Origin: UBA8079 sp965205535
GTDB lineage: Bacteria > Pseudomonadota > Alphaproteobacteria > UBA6615
DNA length: 64,000 nucleotides
Direction of reading: 5' to 3'
NCBI GenBank assembly: GCA_965205535.1
Contig: CBDBHH010000005.1
Coordinates: forward strand, 2,108,001 to 2,172,000
Shown: positions 36,405-45,146 of the stretch, in pieces
Position numbering within the stretch: position 1 is the first letter of the stretch
How the letters are laid out: every line of letters starts with the position of its first letter
Made by a program: the position numbers and the translations under genes
The notes under the pieces: generated by a model
What the model saw: the letters and a program-made list of their open reading frames with translations, nothing else
Database searches by the model: none
Told to the model about the DNA's origin: nothing

Positions 36405-37436
36405 CTACCAGCCCGCCAGTTCTAGATTTTCGGGCCCGGGCTCGATCTCGCCCGCATGGATGCGCCGGCTAAGCTCCGTGATACCCGCGCAAACCGGCGC
36501 AGGCCGGCCCATCCGCGCGCACTCCTCGGCAACCAGTCCCTGGATCATCTCGGTCTCGCAGAGGCGGCCCTTCATGTGATCCTGCAGGGTCGTATTGACC
36601 GGCCCCGGCCCGATGTCTTCCAGGATTTTGTCGAGCAGGGTCTCAAGCAAATTGTTGGTGTTGGTGACATCCTCCGGTTTCAGGCCGAAGACCGGAACGA
36701 TCTTGTAATCGAGATTCTGGCCGACGGCCAACGCCTCTTCGCCGGCCTGCAGGAACCATTTGCGCGCGCGTTGTTCATATTCGGAGCCGTTGCCTTTGAG
36801 TACCTGTTCGGGGGTGCCGCCGAGGACGGCCATGGAGCCCATGATCATGGCGTTGACGATCAGTTTCACCCATTTCGCCGACAGAATATCGTCGATCACT
36901 TCGACGGTGCCGGTGTGGGCGCAGAGCTCGGCAATCAGGTCGACATGACGCGCCTGGGAGGGGTCGAATGCGCCGACACCGAACCATGTGTGGTCCTTGC
37001 TGGTGCTGCGGCGGACCTCGCCGGGGTCGAACAATTGGGACGCGAGCTCGACAACGCAGCCCAGCGTGCGCTCGATGCCGACGACTTCGGCAATCATCTC
37101 CGCGGTCATGGCGTTCTGGACGCCGACGACCACACCGTCTTCGGCGACGTAGGGCTCGATGAGATGGGTCAGCCAGGTCGTGTCATAGGCCTTCGAGACC
37201 AGCAGCACGACGTCGAACTTCTCGGTGAAGGTGCAAACGTCGCTGAGATGGAATGCATTGACCGGAATATTCGTCTCGTCTTCCTTGTCTTTGATCGTCA
37301 GCCCGTTGGCGCGCAACGCCTCCACATGTTCTGCCCACATGTCGATCATGGTGACGTCGAGGCCCGCGCCGATCAGGTCGCTCGCGATAACGCTGCCATT
37401 CGCGCCGGTGCCGAGTATTGCGATCTTCTTGTCCAT
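36405..37436 (-). CDS. Ketopantoate reductase (PanE/ApbA)-family protein, copy 1
   Basis: A 343-residue NADP-dependent reductase. The Rossmann site IAILGTGANGSVIASDL begins at residue 5 and the catalytic Lys region is SAKWVKLIVNAMIM. The ATG at 37436 follows GGGTGGGAAC; an upstream ATG 11 codons earlier is less likely. It sits between two amidohydrolase genes, which suggests reduction of a catabolic 2-oxoacid rather than pantothenate synthesis. A paralogue lies at 51,860-52,888. Confidence 0.82.
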   Translation of the reverse strand: MDKKIAILGTGANGSVIASDLIGAGLDVTMIDMWAEHVEALRANGLTIKDKEDETNIPVNAFHLSDVCTFTEKFDVVLLVSKAYDTTWLTHLIEPYVAEDGVVVGVQNAMTAEMIAEVVGIERTLGCVVELASQLFDPGEVRRSTSKDHTWFGVGAFDPSQARHVDLIAELCAHTGTVEVIDDILSAKWVKLIVNAMIMGSMAVLGGTPEQVLKGNGSEYEQRARKWFLQAGEEALAVGQNLDYKIVPVFGLKPEDVTNTNNLLETLLDKILEDIGPGPVNTTLQDHMKGRLCETEMIQGLVAEECARMGRPAPVCAGITELSRRIHAGEIEPGPENLELAGW

Positions 37437-37542
37437 GTTCCCACCCTTGTTTTCCACCCTTTGTTTCACAGGGCTTGGTCACGTTACCGCGCGGCAGCGT
37501 GAAAATACATCATCACGATACGGAGGTTGCAGGCCGCACGAA

Positions 37543-38364
37543 CTAGCGATCCCAACCCCACCAGGCGCAAACGGCATCACCCATCACCAGGCGCTGATCG
37601 TCTGCATCGAGCCACGGCATTTCGTCGGTGAACATCTCGATACATTTGCGCCAGGAGCAGGGCATCTTGGTGATATCCGTACCCCAGAATGTGCGGTCCG
37701 GCCCGAATGCATCGAATATCTGACGGACATAATCCTGCATGATCGGGAAGGGGTAGCGCTCGCTGGAATAGCTGGGCGCGCCGGTCGCCTTGACCGCAAC
37801 ATTCGGGTGTTTCGCCAGGGCCAGGAGCGCCGGCATGTGAGCCATCGCCTCGTGATCTTTCAGGGGCGTGAGGCCGCCACGGCCGCCCAAATGGTCGATC
37901 GTGAGCCGCAATCCTGGATGGCGTTCGGCCACGTCGCTGATCACGTCCATGGAATCGGTCGCCATCAATGTGATGGGGATTCCTGCTTCTTCCGCGCCCT
38001 GCCACAGCCAGGCGAGTTCGCCGTCGCGCAGCCATTGGCGCTCCCGCTCACCGATCAGGATATATCGCAGACCGAGCAGGCCCGGCTGATCGCGCAGGTT
38101 GGCGAGTTGGTCTCGCGAGGCAGGGTCATCGAGGGGCAGTTCGCCGAGCATCGCGAACCGGTCGGGATATGCCGCCACGGCGTTTGCGGCGACCTGAAAA
38201 CATTCGTGATCCCAGTGCACCAGGTGGATGACGGCGGCGTCCACGCCGGCCTCATCCATCAAGGCGATCGCTTCCTCCGCCGGAAACGACGTCACTTGCC
38301 GATGGGACATGTTGCTGGGCAGGCCGTTGTTCCACAGATGTATCTGTGCATCGACGATCGGCAT
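37543..38364 (-). CDS. Amidohydrolase-family TIM-barrel hydrolase, copy 2
   Basis: A 273-residue hydrolase starting MPIVDAQIHLWNNGLP (HxW variant of the HxH start: QIHLW), with LTIDHLGGRGGLTPL and TFWGTDITKMP supplying the later histidine and aspartate ligands. It is related to, but clearly diverged from, the amidohydrolase at 35.5 kb. It heads a leftward cluster with the PanE-like gene, 106 bases upstream of it. The substrate is unknown. Confidence 0.82.
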   Translation of the reverse strand: MPIVDAQIHLWNNGLPSNMSHRQVTSFPAEEAIALMDEAGVDAAVIHLVHWDHECFQVAANAVAAYPDRFAMLGELPLDDPASRDQLANLRDQPGLLGLRYILIGERERQWLRDGELAWLWQGAEEAGIPITLMATDSMDVISDVAERHPGLRLTIDHLGGRGGLTPLKDHEAMAHMPALLALAKHPNVAVKATGAPSYSSERYPFPIMQDYVRQIFDAFGPDRTFWGTDITKMPCSWRKCIEMFTDEMPWLDADDQRLVMGDAVCAWWGWDR

Positions 38365-38566
38365 TCTGGGGGCGCTCCGGCTGGCTTTGAGGCTTGAAAC
38401 CGGTGTTATGGAGCCTGTTCCTCGATGCGAATGTCAATTCTATCCCGTACGCGATCGGACCTTCGATAGACAGCCTCTCCGGCGCTCCCTAGACTTCTTC
38501 GGCGGTCTGCGCGCGTTTGTACGTGTCGTGTGACTAGGGGAAGTCAACAAATGCGAGGAGGCTGTC

Positions 38567-39946
38567 ATGGAAGTGCTGAGTAACATCGTTAGCGAAATAA
38601 ACGGCGTCGTCTGGGGCCCGCTGATGCTCGCCCTGATTTTGGGTGTCGGCCTGTACCTGCAGATCGGACTGCGGTTCATGCCGATTATCAAGCTGGTGCA
38701 GGGCTTCAAGCTTCTGTGGGGTGGCCGCGAGAAGGGCGGTGACGGCGAAATCAGCCCGTTCAATGCGCTGATGACGTCGCTGTCAGCCACGATCGGTACC
38801 GGTAATATTGCCGGTGTCGCGACGGCCGTGTTCCTTGGTGGTCCCGGCGCGTTGTTCTGGATGTGGATGACCGCGCTGGTCGGCATGGCAACCAAATACG
38901 CCGAAGCGGTCTGCGCTGTGCGCTATCGCGAAGTCGACGAGCTGGGCAACCATGTCGGCGGGCCGATGTATTACATCAAGAACGGTCTCTCCAGCCGCTG
39001 GTTCTGGCTCGCGCCGACATTTGCGCTATTCGGCGCGATCGCCGGGTTCGGCATCGGCAACACTGTCCAGGCGAACTCCGTCGCCAGTGTCGTCAACGAT
39101 ACGTTTGGCATTGCGCCGCTTCTCACGGGTCTTGTCCTGCTGGGCCTCACCGCCGCCGTAATTCTGGGCGGTATCCAGCGTATCGGCGCGGTTGCCGGCA
39201 AGCTGGTGCCCTTCATGGCCACGGCTTACATTTTGTGTGGCGCCATTGTGTTGATCATCAACATCACCGAGATTCCGGCCGCGATCGCACTCGTCGTGCA
39301 ACACGCATTTACCCCGGCCGCAGCCGAAGGCGGTTTCGCGGGCGCGGCGGTGTGGGCCGCAATCCGGTTCGGTGTCGCGCGCGGTGTGTTCTCGAACGAA
39401 GCCGGCCTGGGTTCGGCGCCGATCGCTCACGCGGCGGCGGCGACCAAGGGTCCTGTGAACCAGGGCCTGATCGCCATGTTGGGAACGTTCATCGATACGC
39501 TGATCGTCTGCTCGATCACCGGTCTGGCGATCATCACCACCGGTGTATGGACAAGCGGCAAAACGGGCGCGGCACTCACATCCGCAGCGTTTGAGGTCTC
39601 ATTGCCAGGGGTCGGCGGGATCATGGTCGCCGTGGTTCTGGCGATCTTCGCGTTCACGACGATCCTGGGCTGGAGCTTCTACAGCGAGAAGTGCGTGACG
39701 TTCTTCTTTGGCGTCAAAGCAATCATCCCGTTCAGAATTCTGTGGTGTGTCGCCGTACCAATTGGCGCGACGGCCGACCTGGGATTCATCTGGCTGTTGG
39801 CCGATACGTTGAATGCCCTGATGGCGTTGCCGAACCTGATTGCGCTGGCGCTATTGAGCCCGATTGTGTTCAAGCTCACGAAGGACTTCTTCGCCAACGG
39901 GATGCAGGAAACGCCCATTCCGAAGGAGAGCGGCGAAGAGTCGTAG
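38567..39946 (+). CDS. Sodium:amino-acid symporter (AGCS family)
   Basis: A 459-residue inner-membrane transporter with ten or so hydrophobic segments. GPLMLALILGVGLYLQIGLRF and PFNALMTSLSATIGTGNIAG at the N-terminus, and GVARGVFSNEAGLGSAPIAH in the middle, are AGCS signatures. It should import alanine, glycine or a related amino acid with Na+. The ATG at 38567 follows GAGGAGG at good spacing. The universal-stress gene follows, separated by a strong hairpin. Confidence 0.9.
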   Translation: MEVLSNIVSEINGVVWGPLMLALILGVGLYLQIGLRFMPIIKLVQGFKLLWGGREKGGDGEISPFNALMTSLSATIGTGNIAGVATAVFLGGPGALFWMWMTALVGMATKYAEAVCAVRYREVDELGNHVGGPMYYIKNGLSSRWFWLAPTFALFGAIAGFGIGNTVQANSVASVVNDTFGIAPLLTGLVLLGLTAAVILGGIQRIGAVAGKLVPFMATAYILCGAIVLIINITEIPAAIALVVQHAFTPAAAEGGFAGAAVWAAIRFGVARGVFSNEAGLGSAPIAHAAAATKGPVNQGLIAMLGTFIDTLIVCSITGLAIITTGVWTSGKTGAALTSAAFEVSLPGVGGIMVAVVLAIFAFTTILGWSFYSEKCVTFFFGVKAIIPFRILWCVAVPIGATADLGFIWLLADTLNALMALPNLIALALLSPIVFKLTKDFFANGMQETPIPKESGEES

Positions 39947-39974
39947 CCTGCCATTCCAACGGAACCAGTTTGAT

Positions 39975-40006
39975 GTTCCCCCTCCCGACGTAGCGGGAGG
40001 GGGAAC
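39975..40006 (+). terminator. 13-bp perfect stem-loop between symporter and uspA
   Basis: GTTCCCCCTCCCG (39975-39987) and CGGGAGGGGGAAC (39994-40006) form a perfect 13-base stem with a 6-base loop, ACGTAG. A T-tract is absent (CCCTT follows), so this may be a transcript 3' stabiliser or partial terminator between the two genes. Confidence 0.6.
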
Positions 40007-40029
40007 CCTTCGAGCGGAAGGACGAGGAT

Positions 40030-40440
40030 ATGTATAAGAAAATATTGCTGCCGATTGATCACACCGACGCGAACTCATGGGAAAAGGCGTTGCCGCTGGC
40101 GCGCGAGGAGGCGGCGCATCACGGGGCCGAGCTCCAGGTGGTAACCGTGATTCCCGAGATACTGAAACTGCCGAACCTGCCGGACAATTACGGCGACGGT
40201 GCCGCGGATTTCGTGAAGGAAGAAATCACCAAGCTGGTCCAGGCTTCGGGTGATGCGCTGCCGGTGACGGTTCTCCAGGGCAGCGTCTATCGCGAGATTC
40301 TCAAGGAAGCCCATGCGCAGGATATAGACCTGATCATCATGGCTTCGGCCAAGGGCGACTTTCCCGACTATGTGCTCGGACCGAATGTTTCGCGCGTCGT
40401 ACGCCACGCCAATTGCTCGGTTCACGTCGTCCGGCTTTGA
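40030..40440 (+). CDS. Universal stress protein (UspA family)
   Basis: A 136-residue single-domain Usp protein. MYKKILLPIDHTDAN starts the domain, DIDLIIMASAKGD and VRHANCSVHVVRL end it. The GxxGx9GS-type nucleotide loop is not well formed (LGPNVSRVVRHA), so ATP binding is uncertain. It follows the symporter. This pairing of a transporter with a Usp is common. It is the last host-like gene before the island. Confidence 0.9.
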   Translation: MYKKILLPIDHTDANSWEKALPLAREEAAHHGAELQVVTVIPEILKLPNLPDNYGDGAADFVKEEITKLVQASGDALPVTVLQGSVYREILKEAHAQDIDLIIMASAKGDFPDYVLGPNVSRVVRHANCSVHVVRL

Positions 40441-40466
40441 TTTCGAAACCGGCTCGTTGCTGGTGA

Positions 40467-40844
40467 ATGGCGAAATTCGGGAATATCACTCCGCCGCAAC
40501 AGGAACTTGGACCAACCCAAAGATTTCGCTTGGAGAAGCCAAAGGGCGGAAATTCGGGTGTGCCGGCAGTTGAGATAACTGGTACTTCGGAGTTCTCGGT
40601 GTCGGACATCGATGCACCTGAAGGAAACCCGGTTGGAAGGCCACCTCAAGCCAGACATGCGGCCATTATTTTTCTTCGGGGGGTGCTATCGAGCGGGCGC
40701 AAAAGGGCTAAGGATGTCCAAGACCAAGCGGCCGACAACGGAATTTCACGCGAGACACTTAACCGCGCGAAAGACGACCTGAAGGTCAGTGTTAAGAAGC
40801 AGGGCCGATACTGGTACTGGGCGCTGAGCGAGGCCGCGATCTGA
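40467..40844 (+). CDS. Possible remnant of phage/plasmid primase-helicase C-terminus
   Basis: A 125-residue protein. Its C-terminal half (LSSGRKRAKDVQDQAADNGISRETLNRAKDDL in part, then KKQGRYWYWALSE) resembles the terminal domain found after AAA/primase-helicase modules of phages and plasmids. The ATPase part is absent, so this looks like a surviving end of a mobile-element gene. The start ATG 40467 lacks a clear ribosome binding site. The gap 40845-41100 that follows shows no gene. Confidence 0.4.
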   Translation: MAKFGNITPPQQELGPTQRFRLEKPKGGNSGVPAVEITGTSEFSVSDIDAPEGNPVGRPPQARHAAIIFLRGVLSSGRKRAKDVQDQAADNGISRETLNRAKDDLKVSVKKQGRYWYWALSEAAI

Positions 40845-41100
40845 ATTCAACATTGTCAAAATTGGTGTAAGGGGGAGTTTTGACGATGTTGATATTTGGT
40901 CGCTGGAAGTGACTGAGCACCGCACTAGGCCGTCCTCAGGTCGCCCCTGAGAGCCCTCTGGACGTTGCGCCGGAGGTGTTCCAGGGTCGGTGCTCCAACG
41001 TCGCTGTGCCGCCGATTTTGACGCCTTGGGCCTACGGCAAAAATATCGGGTTGCCGTTCGAGGCGCCCTCCCCGATCACGATAGCAACGGATTCTATTTC

Positions 41101-41502
41101 ATGGCCGAATATCATCAACACTTGACGATAGAAGCTGAGGAAGCGGTCATTTACCTGATCACGAACTATGACGGCAAAAAGGGCCTAGGGCGTTTCTATA
41201 TCGGTCTCCGTGAATTCCAAGGAGGACCGCCGCCATTCGAATACACCTACGACTACGGTGCTCATAATGCAGAGTGGCAGGATGACTTCTCGGATGAACA
41301 GCGGGTCCAGCATGTTCTAGACCATGCGCTAGAGGCAATCGTTGTTCATCGGTGCGATCTGGTCCAGGTCGTTCGTGAGGTTTGCAAGGTTCGTCAGGTC
41401 CATAACTACACTGAAGACTCTATCTCTCTCAGACGAACCTTCTCTAATGTACTTATAGGGACCGCGAACGAAGACTGGTCGCCAAGCTCTAGTAAGGATT
41501 GA
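41101..41502 (+). CDS. Hypothetical protein at left end of island
   Basis: A 133-residue acidic protein I do not recognise. It begins MAEYHQHLTIEAEEAVIYLI and contains YDGKKGLGRFYIGLREFQGG and FEYTYDYGAHNAEWQDDF. The in-frame sequence upstream of 41101 is unlike coding sequence of the island, so the internal ATG is preferred. It may be an accessory protein of the restriction operon, but a 148-base gap separates it from res. Confidence 0.35.
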   Translation: MAEYHQHLTIEAEEAVIYLITNYDGKKGLGRFYIGLREFQGGPPPFEYTYDYGAHNAEWQDDFSDEQRVQHVLDHALEAIVVHRCDLVQVVREVCKVRQVHNYTEDSISLRRTFSNVLIGTANEDWSPSSSKD

Positions 41503-41650
41503 TCCCAAGGAAAACGGGTATCTTCAAAGTAGATGGTTTGGGTACCCTTTCCGATATTGGACTCATGGGCTGGGACAGATCAGTATTGCCGCGATGCCAT
41601 GGGTTTGAGATCGACGCTTAAGTTGCGGAGAGTATGGGGCAAGAACTGAG

Positions 41651-44600
41651 ATGCATGAGAGTTTCTTCGAACAACCGATCCTCAATTCTCCCTATAGCGA
41701 GCCCTCACGCCATCATGATCTGGATGAAGACGGACAACCAACCGATCAACCCCCCAATGTTGGCCGGCGGCCATTCTCACGTCTGTCACCAGTACCAAAG
41801 CCAAAGAAACGGCGGTCAAAGAATACCAATGATGGCCAGCAGGATTTAGCACTCTACGCTGACGATGGAATTTCCACAGTCGAGCAAGAGTACAATCAGA
41901 CGCAGGTCATTAATAACATTCGAGATCACCTGAAACTCTGGCGTGCCATGACCAATCCTCAGGATTGGGGCGTGACGCCGGCAACTGCGCGGTTGCTCTC
42001 CCACTGGCGCACGCACGAGTTTCAGGGGATCAGGCCGTTCTTCTGCCAAATAGAGGCCGTCGAGACGATTATCTGGCTGACCGAAGTCGCGAAACGTCAG
42101 CAAGTACACCGAAGCTTCTGGCGCCATATTGAAAATGCAAACGCGGGGGCAAACCCCGAACTCATTCGACTTGCGATGAAAATGGCGACAGGCGCGGGTA
42201 AGACAACCGTCATGGCCATGCTGATTGCGTGGCAATCTGTGAATGCGGTTCGGTCGCCAAACAGCAAGCTATTTACCCGGGGCTTCCTTGTCGTCACGCC
42301 GGGCATCACAATCAAAGACCGATTGCGCGTCCTGCAACCCAGTGACCCTAACAGCTACTACGAAAGCCGAGAACTTGTTCCAGCGGATATGCTGCAAGAC
42401 TTGGGCAAGGCCAAGATTGTCATCACGAACTACCACGCGTTCCAGCTTCGCGAAAAGCTGGAAGCAAACAAGGTGACCCGATCAGTGCTGCAGGGACGGC
42501 ATGAGCCGATCCAGAGCAAAGAGACTGAAGGGGAGATGGTGCGTCGGGTAGCTGACGAATTGATGGGCATGAAAAACATCGTCGTCATCAATGACGAAGC
42601 GCATCATTGCTATCGCGAGAAACCAGACGCTGAGGATGAGAAGCTAACAGGCGACGAAAAGAAGGAAGCTGAAGAGAACAACAAAGCCGCTCGTCTCTGG
42701 ATAAACGGCATCGAGGCATTCAAACGGAAGCTTGGTGTCGGTGCCGTCTATGATCTATCGGCAACACCTTTCTTCCTGGCTGGCTCCGGCTGGGCTGAAG
42801 GAACGCTATTCCCTTGGACTGTAAGTGACTTTTCGCTCATGGATGCGATCGAATGTGGGATCGTGAAGCTTCCGCGCATCCCGGTGGATGACAACATCCC
42901 CGGTGAAGATATGCCTATCTTCCGGAATTTGTGGGACCACATCGGCAAGAAAATGCCTAAGAAAGGAGGCCTGACTGTCAACCCACGAACGGCGCTCCCT
43001 GACCAGCTTCAAACAGCGCTTCAGTCTCTCTATGGACACTATGAAAAGGTCAACGCCGAGTGGGACCGAGAGGGTATTGAAATTCCGCCGGTCTTCATCG
43101 TGGTTTGCAATAACACCACAACATCCAAGCTTGTTTACGAATGGATTTCTGGCTGGCAACGTCCGAACGAAGACGACGAGCCAGTGACCGAACACCGTGG
43201 TCATCTTTCGTTGTTCAGCAACTTCGACCAGTACGACGAACCTTTGGCTAAACCGAACACGTTGCTGATCGACAGCCAACAGATAGAGAGCGGTGAGCTC
43301 GACAAGAACTTCCGCGAAATGGCTGCAGCGGAGATTGAGACGTTCAAGCGTGAGCGCAAGCAACGCGGCGAGTATGGCGATATTGCCGATGCTGAACTGC
43401 TCCGCGAGGTCATGAACACGGTCGGTAAGAAGGACCGGCTGGGAGAGAAAATTCGCTGTGTCGTCTCGGTCTCGATGCTGACGGAAGGTTGGGATACGAA
43501 TACAGTCACGCACATCCTGGGTGTTCGCGCTTTTGGAACGCAGCTTCTCTGCGAGCAGGTTGTTGGCCGGGGGTTGCGTCGGCTTAGTTATGACCCGGTC
43601 AATCCATCTGATCCGCCCGATCAATGGATGTTCGCGAGCGAATACGCGGACATTCTGGGCATTCCTTTCAATTTCACAGCCAAGCCCGTTGTCGCGCCCC
43701 CAACGGCCCCAAAGAAAACAACCCACATCAAGGCGCTGAAGGAACGCGAAGCGCTTGAGATCAGATTTCCACGCGTGATTGGCTACCGTGTCGATCTTCC
43801 GGAAGAGCGGCTGTCCGCAGAGTTCACGGAGACGTCGTCCTACGTGATCGACCATGAAAAGGTCGGCGCGAGCCAAACTGACATGTCGGGGATCGTCGGC
43901 GAGGGCCATACGCTCTCCCTAAAGGACGCACAAAATCTCCGTCCAAGTACGATTGCGATGAACCTCGCAAAGGATGTGCTGAACCGACATTTCGTCGATG
44001 AGGATGGCGAGCCGAAATATCATCTGTTTGGCCAGATCAAAGGCATCTGTCGTCGGTGGATAGACGAAGGGTATCTGAAATGCCCCGGCGACACAGAACC
44101 ATGGATGCTGAGTTTCTATCCCGAGATAGCATCGCAGGCCTGCGAGAAGATCGTCACCGCCATCGTCCGTGCTCGAGGAGATGAGCAGAAGGTCAAAGCC
44201 GTTATCGACCCTTACAATCCTGAAGGATCCTCCAGGCACGTCAGTTTCACGACGACGAAAGATGTGCGTGAGACTGACTCGCGCCGTTGTCATGTGAACT
44301 ACGTGGTAAGCGACAGTGATTGGGAAGCAGAGTTCGCACGCTGTGCTGAAAACGATGACCGCGTGGTGTCCTATATCAAAAATCAGGGACTTGGCTTCAC
44401 TGTCCCTTACAGGGACGGTGACCTGCCCCGTGAGTATGTTCCCGACTTCATCGTTCGCGTTGATGACGGGCGCGGGCCGGACGATCCATTAAACATCATT
44501 ATTGAGATCAAGGGTTTCAAGAACGAGCAAGTGAAGCTGAAAAAGGAGACGATGACCGACAAATGGGTGCCAGGTGTGAATGAGCTTGGTGCTTACGGAC

Positions 44601-44764
44601 GATGGGCTTTTGATCAGTTCGAGAGTGTGTATGAAATCGAACGCGAGTTTCGCGAGCTGATTGATCGTGCCTCTAGCAATTCTGCGGCGATGTACCTTGC
44701 CTCTCGCGGGGGACAGGAACCGGAGCTGGAAGCGCCCAGGCGACGGAGGCCAGCATCTAGATGA
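41651..44764 (+). CDS. res: Type III-like restriction subunit: SF2 helicase with PD-(D/E)xK nuclease
   Basis: A 1037-residue protein. The N-terminal Res signature (QPILNSPYSEPSRHHDLDED) is followed by helicase motifs: Walker A ATGAGKT at 179-185, DEAH at 315-318, and motif VI QVVGRGLRR at 636-644. The C-terminal nuclease has PD at 931-932 and EIK at 952-954. This should translocate on DNA and cleave unmodified DNA together with Mod. Its stop overlaps the start of the PIN gene by 4 bases. The start ATG 41651 has a weak ribosome site. Confidence 0.88.
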   Translation: MHESFFEQPILNSPYSEPSRHHDLDEDGQPTDQPPNVGRRPFSRLSPVPKPKKRRSKNTNDGQQDLALYADDGISTVEQEYNQTQVINNIRDHLKLWRAMTNPQDWGVTPATARLLSHWRTHEFQGIRPFFCQIEAVETIIWLTEVAKRQQVHRSFWRHIENANAGANPELIRLAMKMATGAGKTTVMAMLIAWQSVNAVRSPNSKLFTRGFLVVTPGITIKDRLRVLQPSDPNSYYESRELVPADMLQDLGKAKIVITNYHAFQLREKLEANKVTRSVLQGRHEPIQSKETEGEMVRRVADELMGMKNIVVINDEAHHCYREKPDAEDEKLTGDEKKEAEENNKAARLWINGIEAFKRKLGVGAVYDLSATPFFLAGSGWAEGTLFPWTVSDFSLMDAIECGIVKLPRIPVDDNIPGEDMPIFRNLWDHIGKKMPKKGGLTVNPRTALPDQLQTALQSLYGHYEKVNAEWDREGIEIPPVFIVVCNNTTTSKLVYEWISGWQRPNEDDEPVTEHRGHLSLFSNFDQYDEPLAKPNTLLIDSQQIESGELDKNFREMAAAEIETFKRERKQRGEYGDIADAELLREVMNTVGKKDRLGEKIRCVVSVSMLTEGWDTNTVTHILGVRAFGTQLLCEQVVGRGLRRLSYDPVNPSDPPDQWMFASEYADILGIPFNFTAKPVVAPPTAPKKTTHIKALKEREALEIRFPRVIGYRVDLPEERLSAEFTETSSYVIDHEKVGASQTDMSGIVGEGHTLSLKDAQNLRPSTIAMNLAKDVLNRHFVDEDGEPKYHLFGQIKGICRRWIDEGYLKCPGDTEPWMLSFYPEIASQACEKIVTAIVRARGDEQKVKAVIDPYNPEGSSRHVSFTTTKDVRETDSRRCHVNYVVSDSDWEAEFARCAENDDRVVSYIKNQGLGFTVPYRDGDLPREYVPDFIVRVDDGRGPDDPLNIIIEIKGFKNEQVKLKKETMTDKWVPGVNELGAYGRWAFDQFESVYEIEREFRELIDRASSNSAAMYLASRGGQEPELEAPRRRRPASR

Positions 44765-45135
44765 AAGTGCTGGTTGATACTTCGATATGGGTTGATCACC
44801 TGAACAATGATGACCCCAACCTCCGAACGCTTCTCAAGAACGGGAGTGTGGTTACACATGAGATGATCGTCGGTGAAATAGCCTGCGGAAGCCTGAAACA
44901 ACGATCTAAGACCTTGGTTTCGATGGATGCGATTTCGGCCGTTCCGATAATGAGCTCCGAGCACGTCCGACAATTTGTCGAAGACCATAACTTATTCTCA
45001 AAAGGAATTGGCTGGGTCGATCTTCATTTATTGAGTGCGGCTGTTGAGGCTGGCGTTTTGGTTTGGACCAAAGATGCAAAGCTTGCTGATGCCGCGAAGC
45101 TTGTGGGTTGCCACTTCGAACTTGTGGCCAATTAG
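44761..45135 (+). CDS. VapC-like PIN-domain ribonuclease, nested between Res and Mod
   Basis: A 124-residue PIN-domain nuclease. The acidic metal-binding residues D6, E39, D87 and D105 are all present, in LVDTSIW, VGEIACG, WVDLHLL and WTKDAKL. The start overlaps the res stop as ATGA, and mod begins 11 bases after its stop. No VapB-type antitoxin is seen before or after. It is likely an RNase toxin held in check by, or serving with, the restriction complex; that is an inference from position. Confidence 0.88.
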   Translation: MKVLVDTSIWVDHLNNDDPNLRTLLKNGSVVTHEMIVGEIACGSLKQRSKTLVSMDAISAVPIMSSEHVRQFVEDHNLFSKGIGWVDLHLLSAAVEAGVLVWTKDAKLADAAKLVGCHFELVAN

Positions 45136-45146
45136 AGGTAGTTGAG

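Noticed and set aside
40540..40580. Possible attachment-site repeat of the tRNA-Thr 3' end near the left island border
   Set aside because: Only about seven bases (TGCCGGC) match, expected by chance in this genome.
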